Part shown: positions 53,541-62,937 of the stretch, piece after piece | Layout of the letters: each line of letters begins with the position of its first letter | Position numbering within the stretch: position 1 is the stretch's first letter | NCBI RefSeq assembly: GCF_015709515.1 | Contig: NZ_JADNQZ010000057.1 | Coordinates: 1-64,000, forward strand | Direction of reading: 5' to 3' | Length of the DNA stretch: 64,000 bases | Source: Methylocystis sp. H62 | GTDB taxonomy: Bacteria; Pseudomonadota; Alphaproteobacteria; Rhizobiales; Beijerinckiaceae | Position numbers and translations under genes: made by a program | Notes under the pieces: model-generated | Database searches by the model: none | Seen by the model: only the letters and a program-made list of their open reading frames with translations | What the model was told of the DNA's origin: nothing

Positions 53541-53825
53541 ATGCGAAAGATCGTCATCTTCACATGCTGCGCGTTCACCGCGATGTCGACGCTCGCGATC
53601 GCAAAGCCGCCGAGTGTCTCCGCCGTAAACGCGGTTCTTGCGCAGCGGACCGCCGCTGCGCGTAAAGCAGAAATCAATCGTCAGATCTCCAAGGCATGCA
53701 ATATCTCACTCTCGGAGTCCGATCTCAGCCGCGCGTCCGCCTTGGTTGAAACGCATCGAAAAAAAGGCGCCGCATGGATCGCCGCTCAAATCAACAATAG
53801 CGAACTGAGCTTCGTCTGCGGCTGA
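53541..53825 (+). CDS. Small secreted protein of unknown function
   Basis: A 94-residue protein with an N-terminal signal peptide (MRKIVIFTCCAFTAMSTLAIA). The mature part is alpha-helical and charged (AQRTAAARKAEINRQISKAC, ETHRKKGAAWIAAQINN), with one cysteine near the middle and one near the C-terminus. ATG 53541 follows AGGAAATCG. No family is recognised. It stands alone between the terminator at 53306 and tRNA-Ser. Confidence 0.6.
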   Translation: MRKIVIFTCCAFTAMSTLAIAKPPSVSAVNAVLAQRTAAARKAEINRQISKACNISLSESDLSRASALVETHRKKGAAWIAAQINNSELSFVCG

Positions 53826-53931
53826 GACAGCGGTAGGCGCACAAGACACGAGCGCGCGGCAGTTCTCGCGATTCTTTCGGAGCGGCCCGCGGATCGCTCG
53901 ACCCTTCGGCCGCGGTCTCCCGATGGATGTC

Positions 53932-54021
53932 TGGCGGAGAGGGAGGGATTTGAACCCCCGATACGGTTGCCCGTATGCCGCATTTCGAGTGCGGTGCTTT
54001 CAACCACTCAGCCACCTCTCC
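53932..54021 (-). tRNA. tRNA-Ser (anticodon CGA)
   Basis: The reverse strand gives a 90-nt class II tRNA with an encoded CCA. Acceptor stem GGAGAGG pairs with CCTCTCC. The D arm is GGCTGAGTGGTTGAAAGC. Anticodon stem CCGCA/TGCGG encloses loop CTCGAAA, anticodon CGA. The long variable arm (ATACGGGCAACCGTAT) and T arm (GGGTTCAAATCCC) fit serine. Confidence 0.96.
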
Positions 54022-54196
54022 GCGGCGCATACGTGGCGTGTCGCAGATAGCACGCGCTCGCCCGAGGGATCAAGCGAGCCGTTGACTGAAACGCATTTGC
54101 GCTTCCTTCGATGCCGGTCGTCGACCCGGTCCCGTTTTAATGCACGCCGTATATACTAATATTGACATAATTTCGCGTCACTGACACTGTGTGAAC

Positions 54197-54430
54197 ATGA
54201 GCTCCACGCGTATTTTCAAATCTGGCAATAGCCTGGCGGTTCGGCTGCCGCGCGGGATTGCGTTCGACGAGGGCGCTGAAGTTGTCGTGCGGCGCCAAGG
54301 CGGAAGTCTCGTGGTGACGCCGGCGCGGCTCGATATGGCCGAACTCGTCGCGCGGCTCAAAGCCGCCCCGTCACCTTCGATCGCGCGCCCCGAATTCAAG
54401 CCGCCCAAGCGGCTGTTCGACGCTCGCTAG
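54197..54430 (+). CDS. vapB: VapB-type antitoxin (AbrB/MazE fold)
   Basis: A 77-residue protein with SSTRIFKSGNSLAVRLPRG and AEVVVRRQGGSLVVTPARLD, the swapped-hairpin AbrB DNA-binding fold of VapB/MazE antitoxins. The C-terminal tail (PSIARPEFKPPKRLF) is the toxin-neutralising part. ATG 54197 is chosen over GTG 54191. The vapC gene starts five bases after its stop. Confidence 0.9.
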   Translation: MSSTRIFKSGNSLAVRLPRGIAFDEGAEVVVRRQGGSLVVTPARLDMAELVARLKAAPSPSIARPEFKPPKRLFDAR

Positions 54431-54434
54431 CGCA

Positions 54435-54824
54435 ATGGCGCGCTACCTCCTCGACACCAATATCGTCATCGCCGCGGCGCTTGGCCTTCCCGGCGTGCTC
54501 GATCGGCTCGCAGCGCTCGAGATCGGCGACGTGGCGCTCTCGTCGATCAGTCTCGCCGAGACGCTTGGTGCAGCCGCAGCCGAAAATAACGGACGGCTCG
54601 CGGAGAACATCGCGCTGCTCGCCGAAAATCTGGACGTGCTGCCCTTCGACCGCGGCGCCGCCGACGCTTACGGCGCGCTGCTGCGCAAACTGGACCCGAA
54701 ACGCCGCCGCACGCTGGATCGCATGATCGCCGCGCAGGCGCTCGATCTCAGCCTCACGCTGATCGCGGCGAACACTGAGGATTTCGATGATATCCCAGGC
54801 CTAAGGATCGAGAAATGGGCGTGA
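54435..54824 (+). CDS. vapC: VapC-type PIN-domain toxin
   Basis: A 129-residue PIN nuclease. The first acidic residue is in YLLDTNIVIAAAL (D7), the second in SLAETLGAAA, the third and fourth in RRTLDRMIAAQALDLSLTLIAANTEDFDDIPGL. The length and arrangement match VapC. It probably cleaves tRNA or rRNA when freed from VapB. The module lies 175 bp from tRNA-Ser(CGA). Confidence 0.92.
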   Translation: MARYLLDTNIVIAAALGLPGVLDRLAALEIGDVALSSISLAETLGAAAAENNGRLAENIALLAENLDVLPFDRGAADAYGALLRKLDPKRRRTLDRMIAAQALDLSLTLIAANTEDFDDIPGLRIEKWA

Positions 54825-54837
54825 GCGCAGCTATCCG

Positions 54838-55966
54838 CTACTCGACGTCCTCGATGCTCTCTGGCCCCCCGTATATGCGCTGGGCGAGAGAGGCCTGCAT
54901 GAAGTCGTCGAGTTCGCCGTCGAGAACGTCGGAGGGCGTCCCTGAGGTGAAGCCGGAGCGCAGATCCTTCACCAGCTGATAGGGCTGCAGCACATAGCTG
55001 CGGATCTGATGACCCCAGCCGATCTCGGTCCTTGAGGCCGCAGTCTTATTGGCCTCGGCTTCGCGCATTTCGAGTTCGCGTTCGTAGAGCCGCGCGCGCA
55101 GCATGTTCCAGGCGGTGGCGCGATTCTTGTGCTGCGAGCGTTCCGCCTGACAGGCGACGACGATGCCGGTGGGAATATGGGTGATGCGGATCGCCGAATC
55201 GGTCGTATTGACGTGCTGACCGCCCGCGCCTGAAGATCTATACGTGTCTATACGACAATCGGATTCATTGACGTTCACCTCGATCCGATCGTCGACCACC
55301 GGATAGACCCAGACCGAGGCGAAGCTGGTATGGCGGCGGGCGTTCGAGTCGAATGGCGAAATCCGCACCAGGCGATGCACGCCGGACTCGGTCTTCGCCC
55401 AGCCATGGGCGTTGTGTCCCTTGACGAGCAGCGTGCCGGACTTGATGCCGGCTTCTTCGCCCAGCGTCTCCTCGATCACCTCGACGTGGAATTTGTGGCG
55501 CTCGCCCCAGCGCGCATACATGCGAAACAGCATGCGCGCCCAATCCTGGCTTTCGGTGCCGCCGGCGCCGGAATGAACCTCGATATAGGTGTCATTGGCG
55601 TCGGCTTCGCCGGCGAACAGCGCCTCGGTCTGGCGGGCGCGCGCCTGCTTCAAGATGCTTTTGAGCGCGTCGACGCCCTCTTTTTCGGTCGCCGCGTCGC
55701 CCTCGGACTCGCCAAGCTCGACAAGCGTCAGCGCATCTTCGAGCTCGCGCTCGAGGCTCGAGAGCGCCCCCACCTGATCTTCGAGCTGGGTGCGCTCGCG
55801 CATCAGTTTTTGCGCGGCTTCGGGATCGTTCCAGAGCGCGGGGTCTTCCGCCCGGACGTTCAGTTCGGCGAGGCGCCGTTGCGAGGCGTCGACGTCAAAG
55901 ATGCCTCCTCAGCAGTCCGATGGACTGCTCGATGTCGGCTTTCAGCGCAAGCGGTTCGGCGCGCAT
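54838..55966 (-). CDS. prfB: Peptide chain release factor 2, with programmed +1 frameshift
   Basis: Translation begins at ATG 55966 (MRAEPLALKADIEQSIGL) and reaches an in-frame UGA at 55897-55895. A +1 shift at CTT TGA C joins it to the main frame (DVDASQRRLAEL), giving about 375 residues. RF2 features are the SPF motif (ISPFDSNARRHTSFA), which reads stop codons UAA/UGA, and SSGAGGQHVNTTDSAIRITH with the GGQ motif. The Shine-Dalgarno-like AGGAGG three to four bases before the shift site completes the classic E. coli type arrangement. RF2 abundance controls its own synthesis through this shift. The two frames differ by one base, so the total length is not a multiple of three. Confidence 0.95.
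55895..55909 (-). promoter_or_regulatory. prfB programmed frameshift site
   Basis: On the reverse strand: AGGAGG (55909-55904), spacer CAT, then CTT TGA C (55900-55894). The stop codon is read by RF2 itself; when RF2 is scarce the ribosome slips +1 on CTT. The stimulatory Shine-Dalgarno spacing of three bases is standard. Confidence 0.93.
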
Positions 55967-56062
55967 GGATTTCCCGGGTTCTAGCGGAGGGCTTCGCCCC
56001 ATTCGGCGCGGAAACTAGGCGGCGCGCGCGCGCCTGTAAACCCGCAACTCACGACGCCAATA

Positions 56063-57166
56063 TCAAAAACTCCGATCCGCCGGCCGGTCGTCGCGACGCT
56101 CCGGCGCGGCCGGCCTGTGGTCCTCGCTCTCCGGCGCGCCGGCGAGTCCCCAGCGACGCATCAGGAAAAGCGCCGTCGCCGAGGCCAGGACGCAGAGAAT
56201 CGTCGCGTAAAGCGTGCCGTTGTCGTCCTCCGCGAACAGCAGATTCTTGGTGTTCATGCCGAAATAGCCGGTGACGAAGGTCGCCGGCAGCAGCAGCATC
56301 GTCGTCAAGGTCAACACGTAGAGCCGGTCATTGGTTTCCAAGCTCAGAAGCGCGTTGAGTTCGTCTTGCAGCAGACGGGCGCGCTCCTGAAGGCTCGTCA
56401 CGTCCTGTGTCAGCGCGCCGGCGTGTTGAACGAGCCTTGCCGCGGCGTCGCGCAGATCATTGTCCCGTTGTTCGTCGGCCTCCTCCTCGATCGTTTCGAG
56501 GCGCGCCACCGTCGACGACAGGCCGCTGATCTGGCGCGCCAATCGCACCGCGTCGCGCCGCGCGGCGCTGAGCGCCGGCCGCGCCTGGCGGCCGCGCTGA
56601 TCGATGATGCGATCCTCGACGCGATCGAACGCCGCGCCGAGTTCGGCGGCCTTTCGCGCCAGCCCGTCGATCAGCGCATCCGTCAGCAGTTCGAACAGGT
56701 GGATCGGCGAGGTCAGGCGGGCGCCGCGATTAATGGCGATGTGCGTCGCCTCGACGCTGTCCATCGGCAGCCGTCGCGCGCTGATGAAAAAGCTTGCGCC
56801 CGCTGCGAAGCGGACATAGTCGGTGCGCGAGGTCGGTCCACCGAGGTCGCGCTCGTAATCGAGCAAAGCTCCGCTGACGATTCCTTCCGAATATTCCAGA
56901 TGCTGGTGGTCTATGGGATCGCAGAGCGAGTCGCGCGCGTCTTCGGAAAGCGCCGGGATTCGCGCCAGCAACGGGCGCGAGCGCACGTCGGCGAGATCCA
57001 TGTGCAGCCACAAGAATCCCTCGCGCGGCGCCCCGAGGTTTGCGAAATCTTCGGCCGTTCCGGGCTCGGCCTCGCCCGCGTGGTTGAACCGCACGAACCA
57101 AAGACATCCCGGAATGTCGGCGCGCGGCGCTTGTGCGAGAAGGTCTATGCTCATGGCGGCGCTCAT
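56063..57166 (-). CDS. CorA-family metal transporter (ZntB type)
   Basis: A 367-residue transporter. A long cytosolic helical domain leads to two C-terminal helices (LTLTTMLLLPATFVTGYFGM and TILCVLASATALFLMR) with the pore motif GYFGMNTKNL. The gene's N-terminal domain (GFLWLHMDLADVRSRPLLARI) is nearer to ZntB than to CorA, so it may move Zn2+ rather than Mg2+. ATG 57166 (MSAAMSIDLL) is chosen; ATG 57154 is also possible and the frame extends to 57226, overlapping the decarboxylase gene. Confidence 0.87.
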   Translation of the reverse strand: MSAAMSIDLLAQAPRADIPGCLWFVRFNHAGEAEPGTAEDFANLGAPREGFLWLHMDLADVRSRPLLARIPALSEDARDSLCDPIDHQHLEYSEGIVSGALLDYERDLGGPTSRTDYVRFAAGASFFISARRLPMDSVEATHIAINRGARLTSPIHLFELLTDALIDGLARKAAELGAAFDRVEDRIIDQRGRQARPALSAARRDAVRLARQISGLSSTVARLETIEEEADEQRDNDLRDAAARLVQHAGALTQDVTSLQERARLLQDELNALLSLETNDRLYVLTLTTMLLLPATFVTGYFGMNTKNLLFAEDDNGTLYATILCVLASATALFLMRRWGLAGAPESEDHRPAAPERRDDRPADRSF

Positions 57167-57222
57167 GGGAAGGCGCAAAGAAAGAACAGGTCGATTGATA
57201 ACAGCCTCACGACGCTTGTGGG

Positions 57223-58719
57223 TCAATCCTCGGAAAGCCGGGTCTTGCCCGGTCCATGCGGTTCGATCAGCGCGCCGAAATCATGCGGCTCCTTGCGGGC
57301 GCGCCTAAGCGCCGCGTCGAGAAACTCGGCGAAGGCGTCGATGTCGCGCGCTTCGGTCCGGTGGTTGATGATCGCCGCGCGGATCGCCGGAACCCCATCG
57401 AGGATGGTCAGCGACGGCGCCGCCTCGCCGCGCTCATGCAACTCCATGACGATTTCGCGCGCCAGCGAACCGTCCTCATCGTCCTTGACGCCGAAGCAGA
57501 CGATGTTGAGCGTCACCGGCGCACGCAGCGCGAAGGCGTCCGATTGCGCAATCCACGCCTCGAGCCGCTTCGCCATGCGGCAGGTCTGCTCGATACATTG
57601 GCCCAAACGCCTGGCGCCGAAGGTTTCGATGGTGAACCAGGTCTTGAGCGCGCGGAAGCTGCGCGACAGGTCGGGGCCGAGATCGCAAGGCCAGGTGTCG
57701 CCCGCCGCGAGGCCGCGCGGGGCGCGCGACAAATAGGCGGCGTTGGCCGCGAAGGCGCGCTTATGGGCCACCTTGTCGCGCACCAGGAAGAAGCCAGCGT
57801 CATAGGGGACGTGCAGCCATTTATGGAAGTCGAAGGCGACGCTGTCGGCGCGCTCCAGTCCCTTGACCAACGGCTTGAGCGCCGGCGAAAGCGCCGCCAG
57901 CGCGCCGAACGCCCCGTCGACATGGAACCACAAATCCTCGGTGTGCGCGACGTCGGCGAGCCGGTCGAGCGGATCGATCGCGCCGGTGTCGACCGTGCCC
58001 GCCGTGCCGACGATCAGAAACGGCCTGAAGCCCGCCGCGCGGTCGGCGGCGATGGCGCGGCGAAGATCGCGCACTTTCATTGCGCGCCGCTCGTCCGAAG
58101 GAATGAGCCGCAGATGCCGCGCGCCGAGACCCGCAAGCTCCATCGCCTGGCGCACGCAATTATGCGCTTCGCGCGACGCATAGGCGATGAGCTGGCCCGG
58201 AAGCGCGCAGAGCCCGTTCAGCCGAACGTCCTTGTCGCCATAGGCCTGGTCGCGCGCGACCAGCAGGCACAGGAAGTTGGCGATCGAGGTTCCGGTGACG
58301 AAAATGCCGCTCGCGTCCGGCGGAAAGCCGAAAGCCTGCGCCATCCAGGCGGCGATTTGGCGCTCGACATCGATGGCGATGTGATTGCGACCGCCGCAGT
58401 TCGAATTCATGCCGGCGGCGAGCATTTCGGCGATCATGCCGGCCGGCGTGCCCGCCCCCTGGGCCCAGCCCATGAACATCGGATGGGTGTTGCCGGTCGC
58501 GAACGGCATGATGTAGCGGTCGAAATCCTCGAGCACGGCGGAGAGGTCGCGGCCCTCTTGCGGAAGATCGCGTTTGAAGCGCGCCCGCGCCTCTTCGCTT
58601 GGCTCAGTCCAGACGGGGCGCTCGCGGAGATCGCGCAGATGGTCGAGCATCATGTCGAGCGCCCGATGGCTCTCGGCGCGAAATTCGTCCCAGTTTTCAG
58701 GGTCGAGATTAACCGGCAT
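57223..58719 (-). CDS. PLP-dependent decarboxylase (group II, aromatic amino acid type)
   Basis: A 498-residue enzyme. The PLP lysine is in VAFDFHKWLHVPYDAGFFLV. Other family elements are RNHIAIDVERQIAAWM, FVTGTSIANFLCLLVAR and VGTAGTVDTGAIDPLDRLAD. It resembles aromatic-L-amino-acid/tryptophan decarboxylases. ATG 58719 (MPVNLDPENWDEFR) is chosen; the frame is open to 58794. The product would be an amine from an aromatic amino acid; the true substrate is unproven. Confidence 0.9.
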   Translation of the reverse strand: MPVNLDPENWDEFRAESHRALDMMLDHLRDLRERPVWTEPSEEARARFKRDLPQEGRDLSAVLEDFDRYIMPFATGNTHPMFMGWAQGAGTPAGMIAEMLAAGMNSNCGGRNHIAIDVERQIAAWMAQAFGFPPDASGIFVTGTSIANFLCLLVARDQAYGDKDVRLNGLCALPGQLIAYASREAHNCVRQAMELAGLGARHLRLIPSDERRAMKVRDLRRAIAADRAAGFRPFLIVGTAGTVDTGAIDPLDRLADVAHTEDLWFHVDGAFGALAALSPALKPLVKGLERADSVAFDFHKWLHVPYDAGFFLVRDKVAHKRAFAANAAYLSRAPRGLAAGDTWPCDLGPDLSRSFRALKTWFTIETFGARRLGQCIEQTCRMAKRLEAWIAQSDAFALRAPVTLNIVCFGVKDDEDGSLAREIVMELHERGEAAPSLTILDGVPAIRAAIINHRTEARDIDAFAEFLDAALRRARKEPHDFGALIEPHGPGKTRLSED

Positions 58720-58837
58720 GTCTAGAGCCTCGCGCGCCGGCGGCTCGGTGGAGGCGCAACCACGGTTGCGAAAGATCGCGCGAAGGCGTTTCACCCTTCT
58801 GCAAATAGCCGGGTTTCACTGCCCGGCGCAACCTCGC

Positions 58838-59545
58838 TTATTTTCCGATGCTTACGGCCACAGAGCCGACATGTTCGACCTCGCCCTCGACGACGTCGCC
58901 GGGAAGGAGCGGTCCAACGCCCGAGGGCGTGCCGGTGAAGATGAGATCGCCGGGCGCAAGCGCGACATTTCGCGACAGCGCCGCGATGATTTCCGGGACG
59001 CTCCAGATCAGATCGCCGAGGTCGCCCGATTGTCGCAGCACGCCATTGACCAAGAGCGCGATGCGCCCCCGCGTCGGATGGCCGATGGCGGCGACGGGGC
59101 TGATCGCGCCGATCGGCGCGGAATGGTCGAAGCCTTTCGACATGTCCCACGGACGCCCGGCGCTCCGCGCCGCCGCTTGCAGGTCACGCCGGGTCAGATC
59201 GACGCCGGCGGCATAGCCAAAGATGCAGTCGAGCGCCCGCTCGGCGGGAATATCTGCCCCTCCCTTGCCGAGCGCCGCGACCAGCTCGATCTCGTGGTGA
59301 AGATCATGCGTCAGCGTCGGATAGGGAATCGTCGCGCCGCTCTCGACCACCGCGTCGGCGGGCTTGGAGAAGAACACCGGCGGCCCGCCGTCCCCGCCCT
59401 TGGCGGGGTCCTTCCCCATTTCACGGGCGTGCGCGGCATAGTTCAGCGCGATGCAGAAGATCCGCCGCACGGGAAATCGCCGCGCGTCTTGGGCGATGGC
59501 GACGCTTGGGCAGGGCGGCGGCGGGAAGATAAATTCAGCGGACAT
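58838..59545 (-). CDS. Fumarylacetoacetate hydrolase-family protein
   Basis: A 235-residue protein. The metal-binding pattern is THDLHHEIELVAALG, with AAGVDLTRRDLQAAARSAG and IFTGTPSGVGPLLPGDVV. This is the FAH-like fold used by hydrolases, isomerases and decarboxylases of catabolic pathways, e.g. fumarylpyruvate hydrolase. No pathway neighbours identify the substrate. It begins 27 bp after the hslO stop and could be co-transcribed. Confidence 0.87.
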   Translation of the reverse strand: MSAEFIFPPPPCPSVAIAQDARRFPVRRIFCIALNYAAHAREMGKDPAKGGDGGPPVFFSKPADAVVESGATIPYPTLTHDLHHEIELVAALGKGGADIPAERALDCIFGYAAGVDLTRRDLQAAARSAGRPWDMSKGFDHSAPIGAISPVAAIGHPTRGRIALLVNGVLRQSGDLGDLIWSVPEIIAALSRNVALAPGDLIFTGTPSGVGPLLPGDVVEGEVEHVGSVAVSIGK

Positions 59546-59572
59546 TCTATTGGCTTCGCGCTTGGCGGCGGA

Positions 59573-60544
59573 TCAGTCGAAATCGGCGGGATCGAAGCTG
59601 CGCAGCGTGCCGCAGAATTCGCAGGTGACGCCGATGCGGCCGTCGTCGCCAATCATATCGCTGCGCTCTTGCGGCGAGAAGCTCTTCAAGAGCTTGTCGA
59701 TGCGCTCGTTCGAACAGCGGCAGAATTCCTCGATCGCGCGTTCGGTGAAAACCTTGACGCCGCGCTCATGGAAAAGGCGATAGAGCAGGCGCTCGCTCGA
59801 CAGCGCCGGATCGACAAGTTCGTGGTCTTCGAGAGTGGCGGCGAGCGACTGGCCTTCGGTCCAATGGTCGCTGTCGTCCTCGGAAGGCTCCTCCGCCCCG
59901 TCCGGCGCGTCGCCAGGCGGAAGATCGCGCGCGCGCGCCCCGCCGGGCGGCAAATATTGCAGCAGCAGTCCGCCGGCGCGCCAGCTGGCGCCCTGGGGCG
60001 TGACGATTTCGGCGACGGCGAGTCTGACAAAAGACGGGATCTGCTCCGACTGCCGGAAATAGATATGCGCGGCCTCGGCGAGACTTTCGCCCTCCAGCGG
60101 CACGACGCCCTGGTAGCGCGCGGCGTCTTCCTCGCGTTCGATGGTGAGCGCCAGATGACCGCGTCCAAACAGCGCCGCTGGCGAGGGGCCGCCTATTTGG
60201 GCGACGCGCTCAGCGTCGAAACGGGCGAAGCCGCGCAGCTTCCCCGGCGCGTCATAGTCGACGACAAGCATATCGACGGGACCGTCGCTGCGCGTCTGCA
60301 ATTGAAAGCGTCCGTGCGATTCCAAAATCGAGCCGAGCAGCGCGGCGAGCGCCACCGCTTCGCCGAGCAGGCGCGCGACCTGCGGCGGATAGGCGTAATG
60401 GCCCAGGATGGAATCGACCGTGGGGCCGAGACGCACGACGCGGCCGCGCAGGTCGAGCGCTTCGACCGCGAAGGGCAGCACCCGGTCATCCTCGGAATGC
60501 AGCGCGACTGGCCGGCTCGGCGCCGAGCCCCCTCCTTGCGGCAT
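59573..60544 (-). CDS. hslO: Redox-regulated chaperone Hsp33
   Basis: A 323-residue Hsp33. The C-terminal redox switch is CRCSNERIDKLLKS (Cys-x-Cys) followed by TCEFCGTLRSF (Cys-x2-Cys), the four zinc-binding cysteines. The N-terminal body (LGHYAYPPQVARLLGEAVAL, FARFDAERVAQIGG) fits. A poorly conserved acidic insert (EEPSEDDSDHWTEGQ) lies near residue 220. ATG 60544 overlaps the argF stop by one base (TGATG). It holds unfolded proteins under oxidative stress. Confidence 0.93.
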   Translation of the reverse strand: MPQGGGSAPSRPVALHSEDDRVLPFAVEALDLRGRVVRLGPTVDSILGHYAYPPQVARLLGEAVALAALLGSILESHGRFQLQTRSDGPVDMLVVDYDAPGKLRGFARFDAERVAQIGGPSPAALFGRGHLALTIEREEDAARYQGVVPLEGESLAEAAHIYFRQSEQIPSFVRLAVAEIVTPQGASWRAGGLLLQYLPPGGARARDLPPGDAPDGAEEPSEDDSDHWTEGQSLAATLEDHELVDPALSSERLLYRLFHERGVKVFTERAIEEFCRCSNERIDKLLKSFSPQERSDMIGDDGRIGVTCEFCGTLRSFDPADFD

Positions 60545-61488
60545 CAGAACTGCCCCGGCGCGAGACACCAGCACAGCACGCCTTTTTGGGCGTGAAGGCG
60601 GTTCTCGGCTTCGTCGAAGACCACCGACTGCGGTCCGTCGATCACTTCCGCGGTGACTTCCTCGCCGCGATGCGCCGGCAGACAATGCATGAAGACGGCA
60701 TTTTTCGCGGCCGCGCGCATCAGTTTCGAGTCGACCTGATAGGGCGCGAGCGCGGCGCGGCGCTGGTCCTCGTCCGCGTCGCCCATCGACACCCAGCAGT
60801 CCGTGATGACGGCGTCGGCGCCGTCCACCGCCTCATAGGCGTCGCGCGTCAGATTCATCTTCGCGCCATTGGCTTTCGCCCAGCTGACCAGATCCTCCGA
60901 GGGCGCAAAGTCCGCCGGCGTCGCCACATTGATCGTGAAGCCCAGGCGGCCGGCGGCATGCACCCAGCTTGCAAGCACATTATTGGCGTCGCCGCTCCAG
61001 GCCACCGTGCGCCCTTCAATCGGACCGAGATGCTCCTCGAAGGTCAGCACGTCCGCCATCACCTGGCAGGGATGCGACTGTTTGGTGAGCCCATTGATGA
61101 CCGGCAGATTGCCGTAGCGCGCCAGCTCCATGAGATCGGGATGCGACAGAATGCGCACCATGATCGCGTCGAGAAAGCGCGCGAGCACGCGCGCCGTGTC
61201 GGCGATGGTTTCGCCGCGGCCAAGCTGCATTTCGGCGCCGGTCAGCATGATCGTCTCGCCGCCGAGTTCGCGCATCGCGATGTCGAAGGAGACGCGCGTG
61301 CGGGTCGAGGGCTTGTCGAACACCATGCCGAGATATTTGCCGACGAGCGGTCGTTCGGCCGCCTCGACGCCTTTGACCCGGCGCGCCTTGAGCGACTTGG
61401 CGAGATTAAGAATGCGGCGCAGCTCTTCGCCGGAGTGATCGGAAAGATCGAGGAAGCTGCGCGGCCGCGTCAGCGAATGGGCGGTCAT
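60544..61488 (-). CDS. argF: Ornithine carbamoyltransferase
   Basis: A 314-residue enzyme. The carbamoyl-phosphate site is [19 protein letters not shown], the ornithine site [14 protein letters not shown], and the catalytic [15 protein letters not shown]. It makes citrulline from ornithine and carbamoyl phosphate. ATG 61488 is chosen and shares one base with the argD stop (TGATG); GTG 61491 is an alternative. It is the second gene of argD-argF-hslO. Confidence 0.96.
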   Translation of the reverse strand: MTAHSLTRPRSFLDLSDHSGEELRRILNLAKSLKARRVKGVEAAERPLVGKYLGMVFDKPSTRTRVSFDIAMRELGGETIMLTGAEMQLGRGETIADTARVLARFLDAIMVRILSHPDLMELARYGNLPVINGLTKQSHPCQVMADVLTFEEHLGPIEGRTVAWSGDANNVLASWVHAAGRLGFTINVATPADFAPSEDLVSWAKANGAKMNLTRDAYEAVDGADAVITDCWVSMGDADEDQRRAALAPYQVDSKLMRAAAKNAVFMHCLPAHRGEEVTAEVIDGPQSVVFDEAENRLHAQKGVLCWCLAPGQF

Positions 61489-62684
61489 CACGCAGCTCCG
61501 AGCTTTTCAACGGGCGCGGCGAGCCGGGCGCATGCGGCGAAAAGGCGCGCCGCCGCCGCCGCGACGTCGCTCTCGTCAATGATGAGCGGCGGCAAAAGGC
61601 GCACGACATTGTCGCCGGCAAGCACCGTCAACAGGCCTTCGGCGCGAGCAGCGGCGGCGAAGTCGCCATTCGGAATCCGCGTCTTGAGGCCGAACATCAG
61701 CCCTTCGCCGCGGATTTCTTCGATGAGCGACGGAAAGCGGTCCTCGAGCTCCGCCAGCCGCTGGCGCAACAGCGCGCCAAGCCGCGCGACGCGCGCCATG
61801 AAGCCTTCCTCGAGCACGACGTCGAGAACGGCGCCGCCCACCGACGTCGCCAGCGGATTGCCGCCGAAGGTGGAGCCGTGTGCGCCCAGCGTCATGCCTT
61901 TGGCGGCCTCGCGCGTCGCGAGGCAAGCGCCGAGCGGAAATCCGCCGCCCAGTCCTTTGGCGAGCGCGACGATGTCGGGCGTGACGCCGGCATGTTCGCA
62001 GGCGAGGAACTTGCCGGTCCGGCCGACGCCGCATTGGACTTCATCCAACACCAGCAGCAGCCCGCGCGCGTCGCAAAGCTCCCGCAGCCGCGCCAGAAAC
62101 GACGGCGAAAAGACGCGCAGCCCGCCTTCTCCCTGAATCGGTTCGAGCAGGACGCCCGCTGTTTCTTGCGTGATCGCCGCCTCGACGGCGTCAAAATCGC
62201 CGAAAGGGACCTGATCGAAGCCCTCGACGGGCGGCCCGAACCCATCAAGATATTTCGCGTTGCCGCCCGCGGCGATCGTCGCGAGCGTGCGGCCATGGAA
62301 GGCGCCTTCGAACGTGATCAGCCGATAGCGTTCGGGCTGTCCGTTGACCGCATGGAATTTGCGCGCCGTCTTGATCGCGCACTCCACCGCTTCAGCGCCG
62401 GAATTGGTGAAAAAGACCAGATCGGCGAATGTGGCGTCGCAGAGCCGCGCCGCGAGCCGCTCGGCCTGCGGGATGCGAAAGAGATTGGAGACATGCCACG
62501 GCTCTTCCGCCGCGCGCTTCAAAGTCTCGACGAGATGCGGATGATTGTGGCCCAGCGACAGCACGGCGACGCCCGCGCTAAAATCGAGATAGCGGTCGCC
62601 GTTTTCCGCAATCAGCCACGCGCCTTCGCCATGTTTGAATGCGAGATCGGCGCGCGGATAGGTCGGATAAAGCGCTGACGTCAA
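61488..62684 (-). CDS. argD: Acetylornithine aminotransferase
   Basis: A 398-residue class III aminotransferase with [37 protein letters not shown] (PLP lysine in AKGL) and [13 protein letters not shown]. It makes acetylornithine in arginine synthesis and may also act in lysine synthesis. The start is TTG 62684 ([15 protein letters not shown]) preceded by AGGG. It leads the operon argD-argF-hslO. Confidence 0.95.
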   Translation of the reverse strand: MTSALYPTYPRADLAFKHGEGAWLIAENGDRYLDFSAGVAVLSLGHNHPHLVETLKRAAEEPWHVSNLFRIPQAERLAARLCDATFADLVFFTNSGAEAVECAIKTARKFHAVNGQPERYRLITFEGAFHGRTLATIAAGGNAKYLDGFGPPVEGFDQVPFGDFDAVEAAITQETAGVLLEPIQGEGGLRVFSPSFLARLRELCDARGLLLVLDEVQCGVGRTGKFLACEHAGVTPDIVALAKGLGGGFPLGACLATREAAKGMTLGAHGSTFGGNPLATSVGGAVLDVVLEEGFMARVARLGALLRQRLAELEDRFPSLIEEIRGEGLMFGLKTRIPNGDFAAAARAEGLLTVLAGDNVVRLLPPLIIDESDVAAAAARLFAACARLAAPVEKLGAA

Positions 62685-62730
62685 AAGCCCTGCTCCATGC
62701 TCCCGTCGCTGGCTCCGGCCAGAGGAGGCT

Positions 62731-62763
62731 TAAAAAAACAAAGCGCCGCCCGTTTAGGGCGGC
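62731..62763 (-). terminator. Rho-independent terminator upstream of argD
   Basis: On the reverse strand GCCGCCC pairs with GGGCGGC around TAAAC and is followed by GCTTTGTTTTTTT. It lies upstream of argD on the argD strand, so it ends either a short upstream transcript or works as an attenuator of the arginine operon. Confidence 0.65.
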
Positions 62764-62778
62764 AGTTCAGACGGGATT

Positions 62779-62937
62779 TTATGCGCGCCGCCCGACGCGG
62801 TCAAATCCATGGCGCGGTTCGATATTGGCGTCAAAGCGGATCGACGCGGCCGCCGCAAGGGTGAGTCCTGCGGGCAACAGTCTCGCCGAAAGCCTGTTGA
62901 GAACGCCAGCGCGCGCTTGCCAGCGCGACTCGCGCAT
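62779..62937 (-). CDS. Candidate 52-residue protein upstream of argD
   Basis: A frame from ATG 62937 to TAA 62779 gives a 52-residue, arginine-rich peptide (MRESRWQARAGVLNR..., with an Ala/Leu-rich middle LPAGLTLAAAASIRF). It ends 16 bp before a strong terminator-like hairpin, which favours a real short gene or RNA. There is no clear ribosome binding site and no recognisable motif; chance cannot be excluded. Confidence 0.3.
   Translation of the reverse strand: MRESRWQARAGVLNRLSARLLPAGLTLAAAASIRFDANIEPRHGFDRVGRRA

Noticed and set aside
56117-57736. 539-residue forward frame
   Set aside because: Antisense to the CorA-type gene and the decarboxylase; no domain.
58574-60595. 673-residue open frame on the forward strand
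   Set aside because: Covers the decarboxylase 5' end, FAH-family enzyme and hslO in the antisense direction; no known motif.
60586-62136. 516-residue forward frame
   Set aside because: Antisense to argF and argD, both with full motifs.
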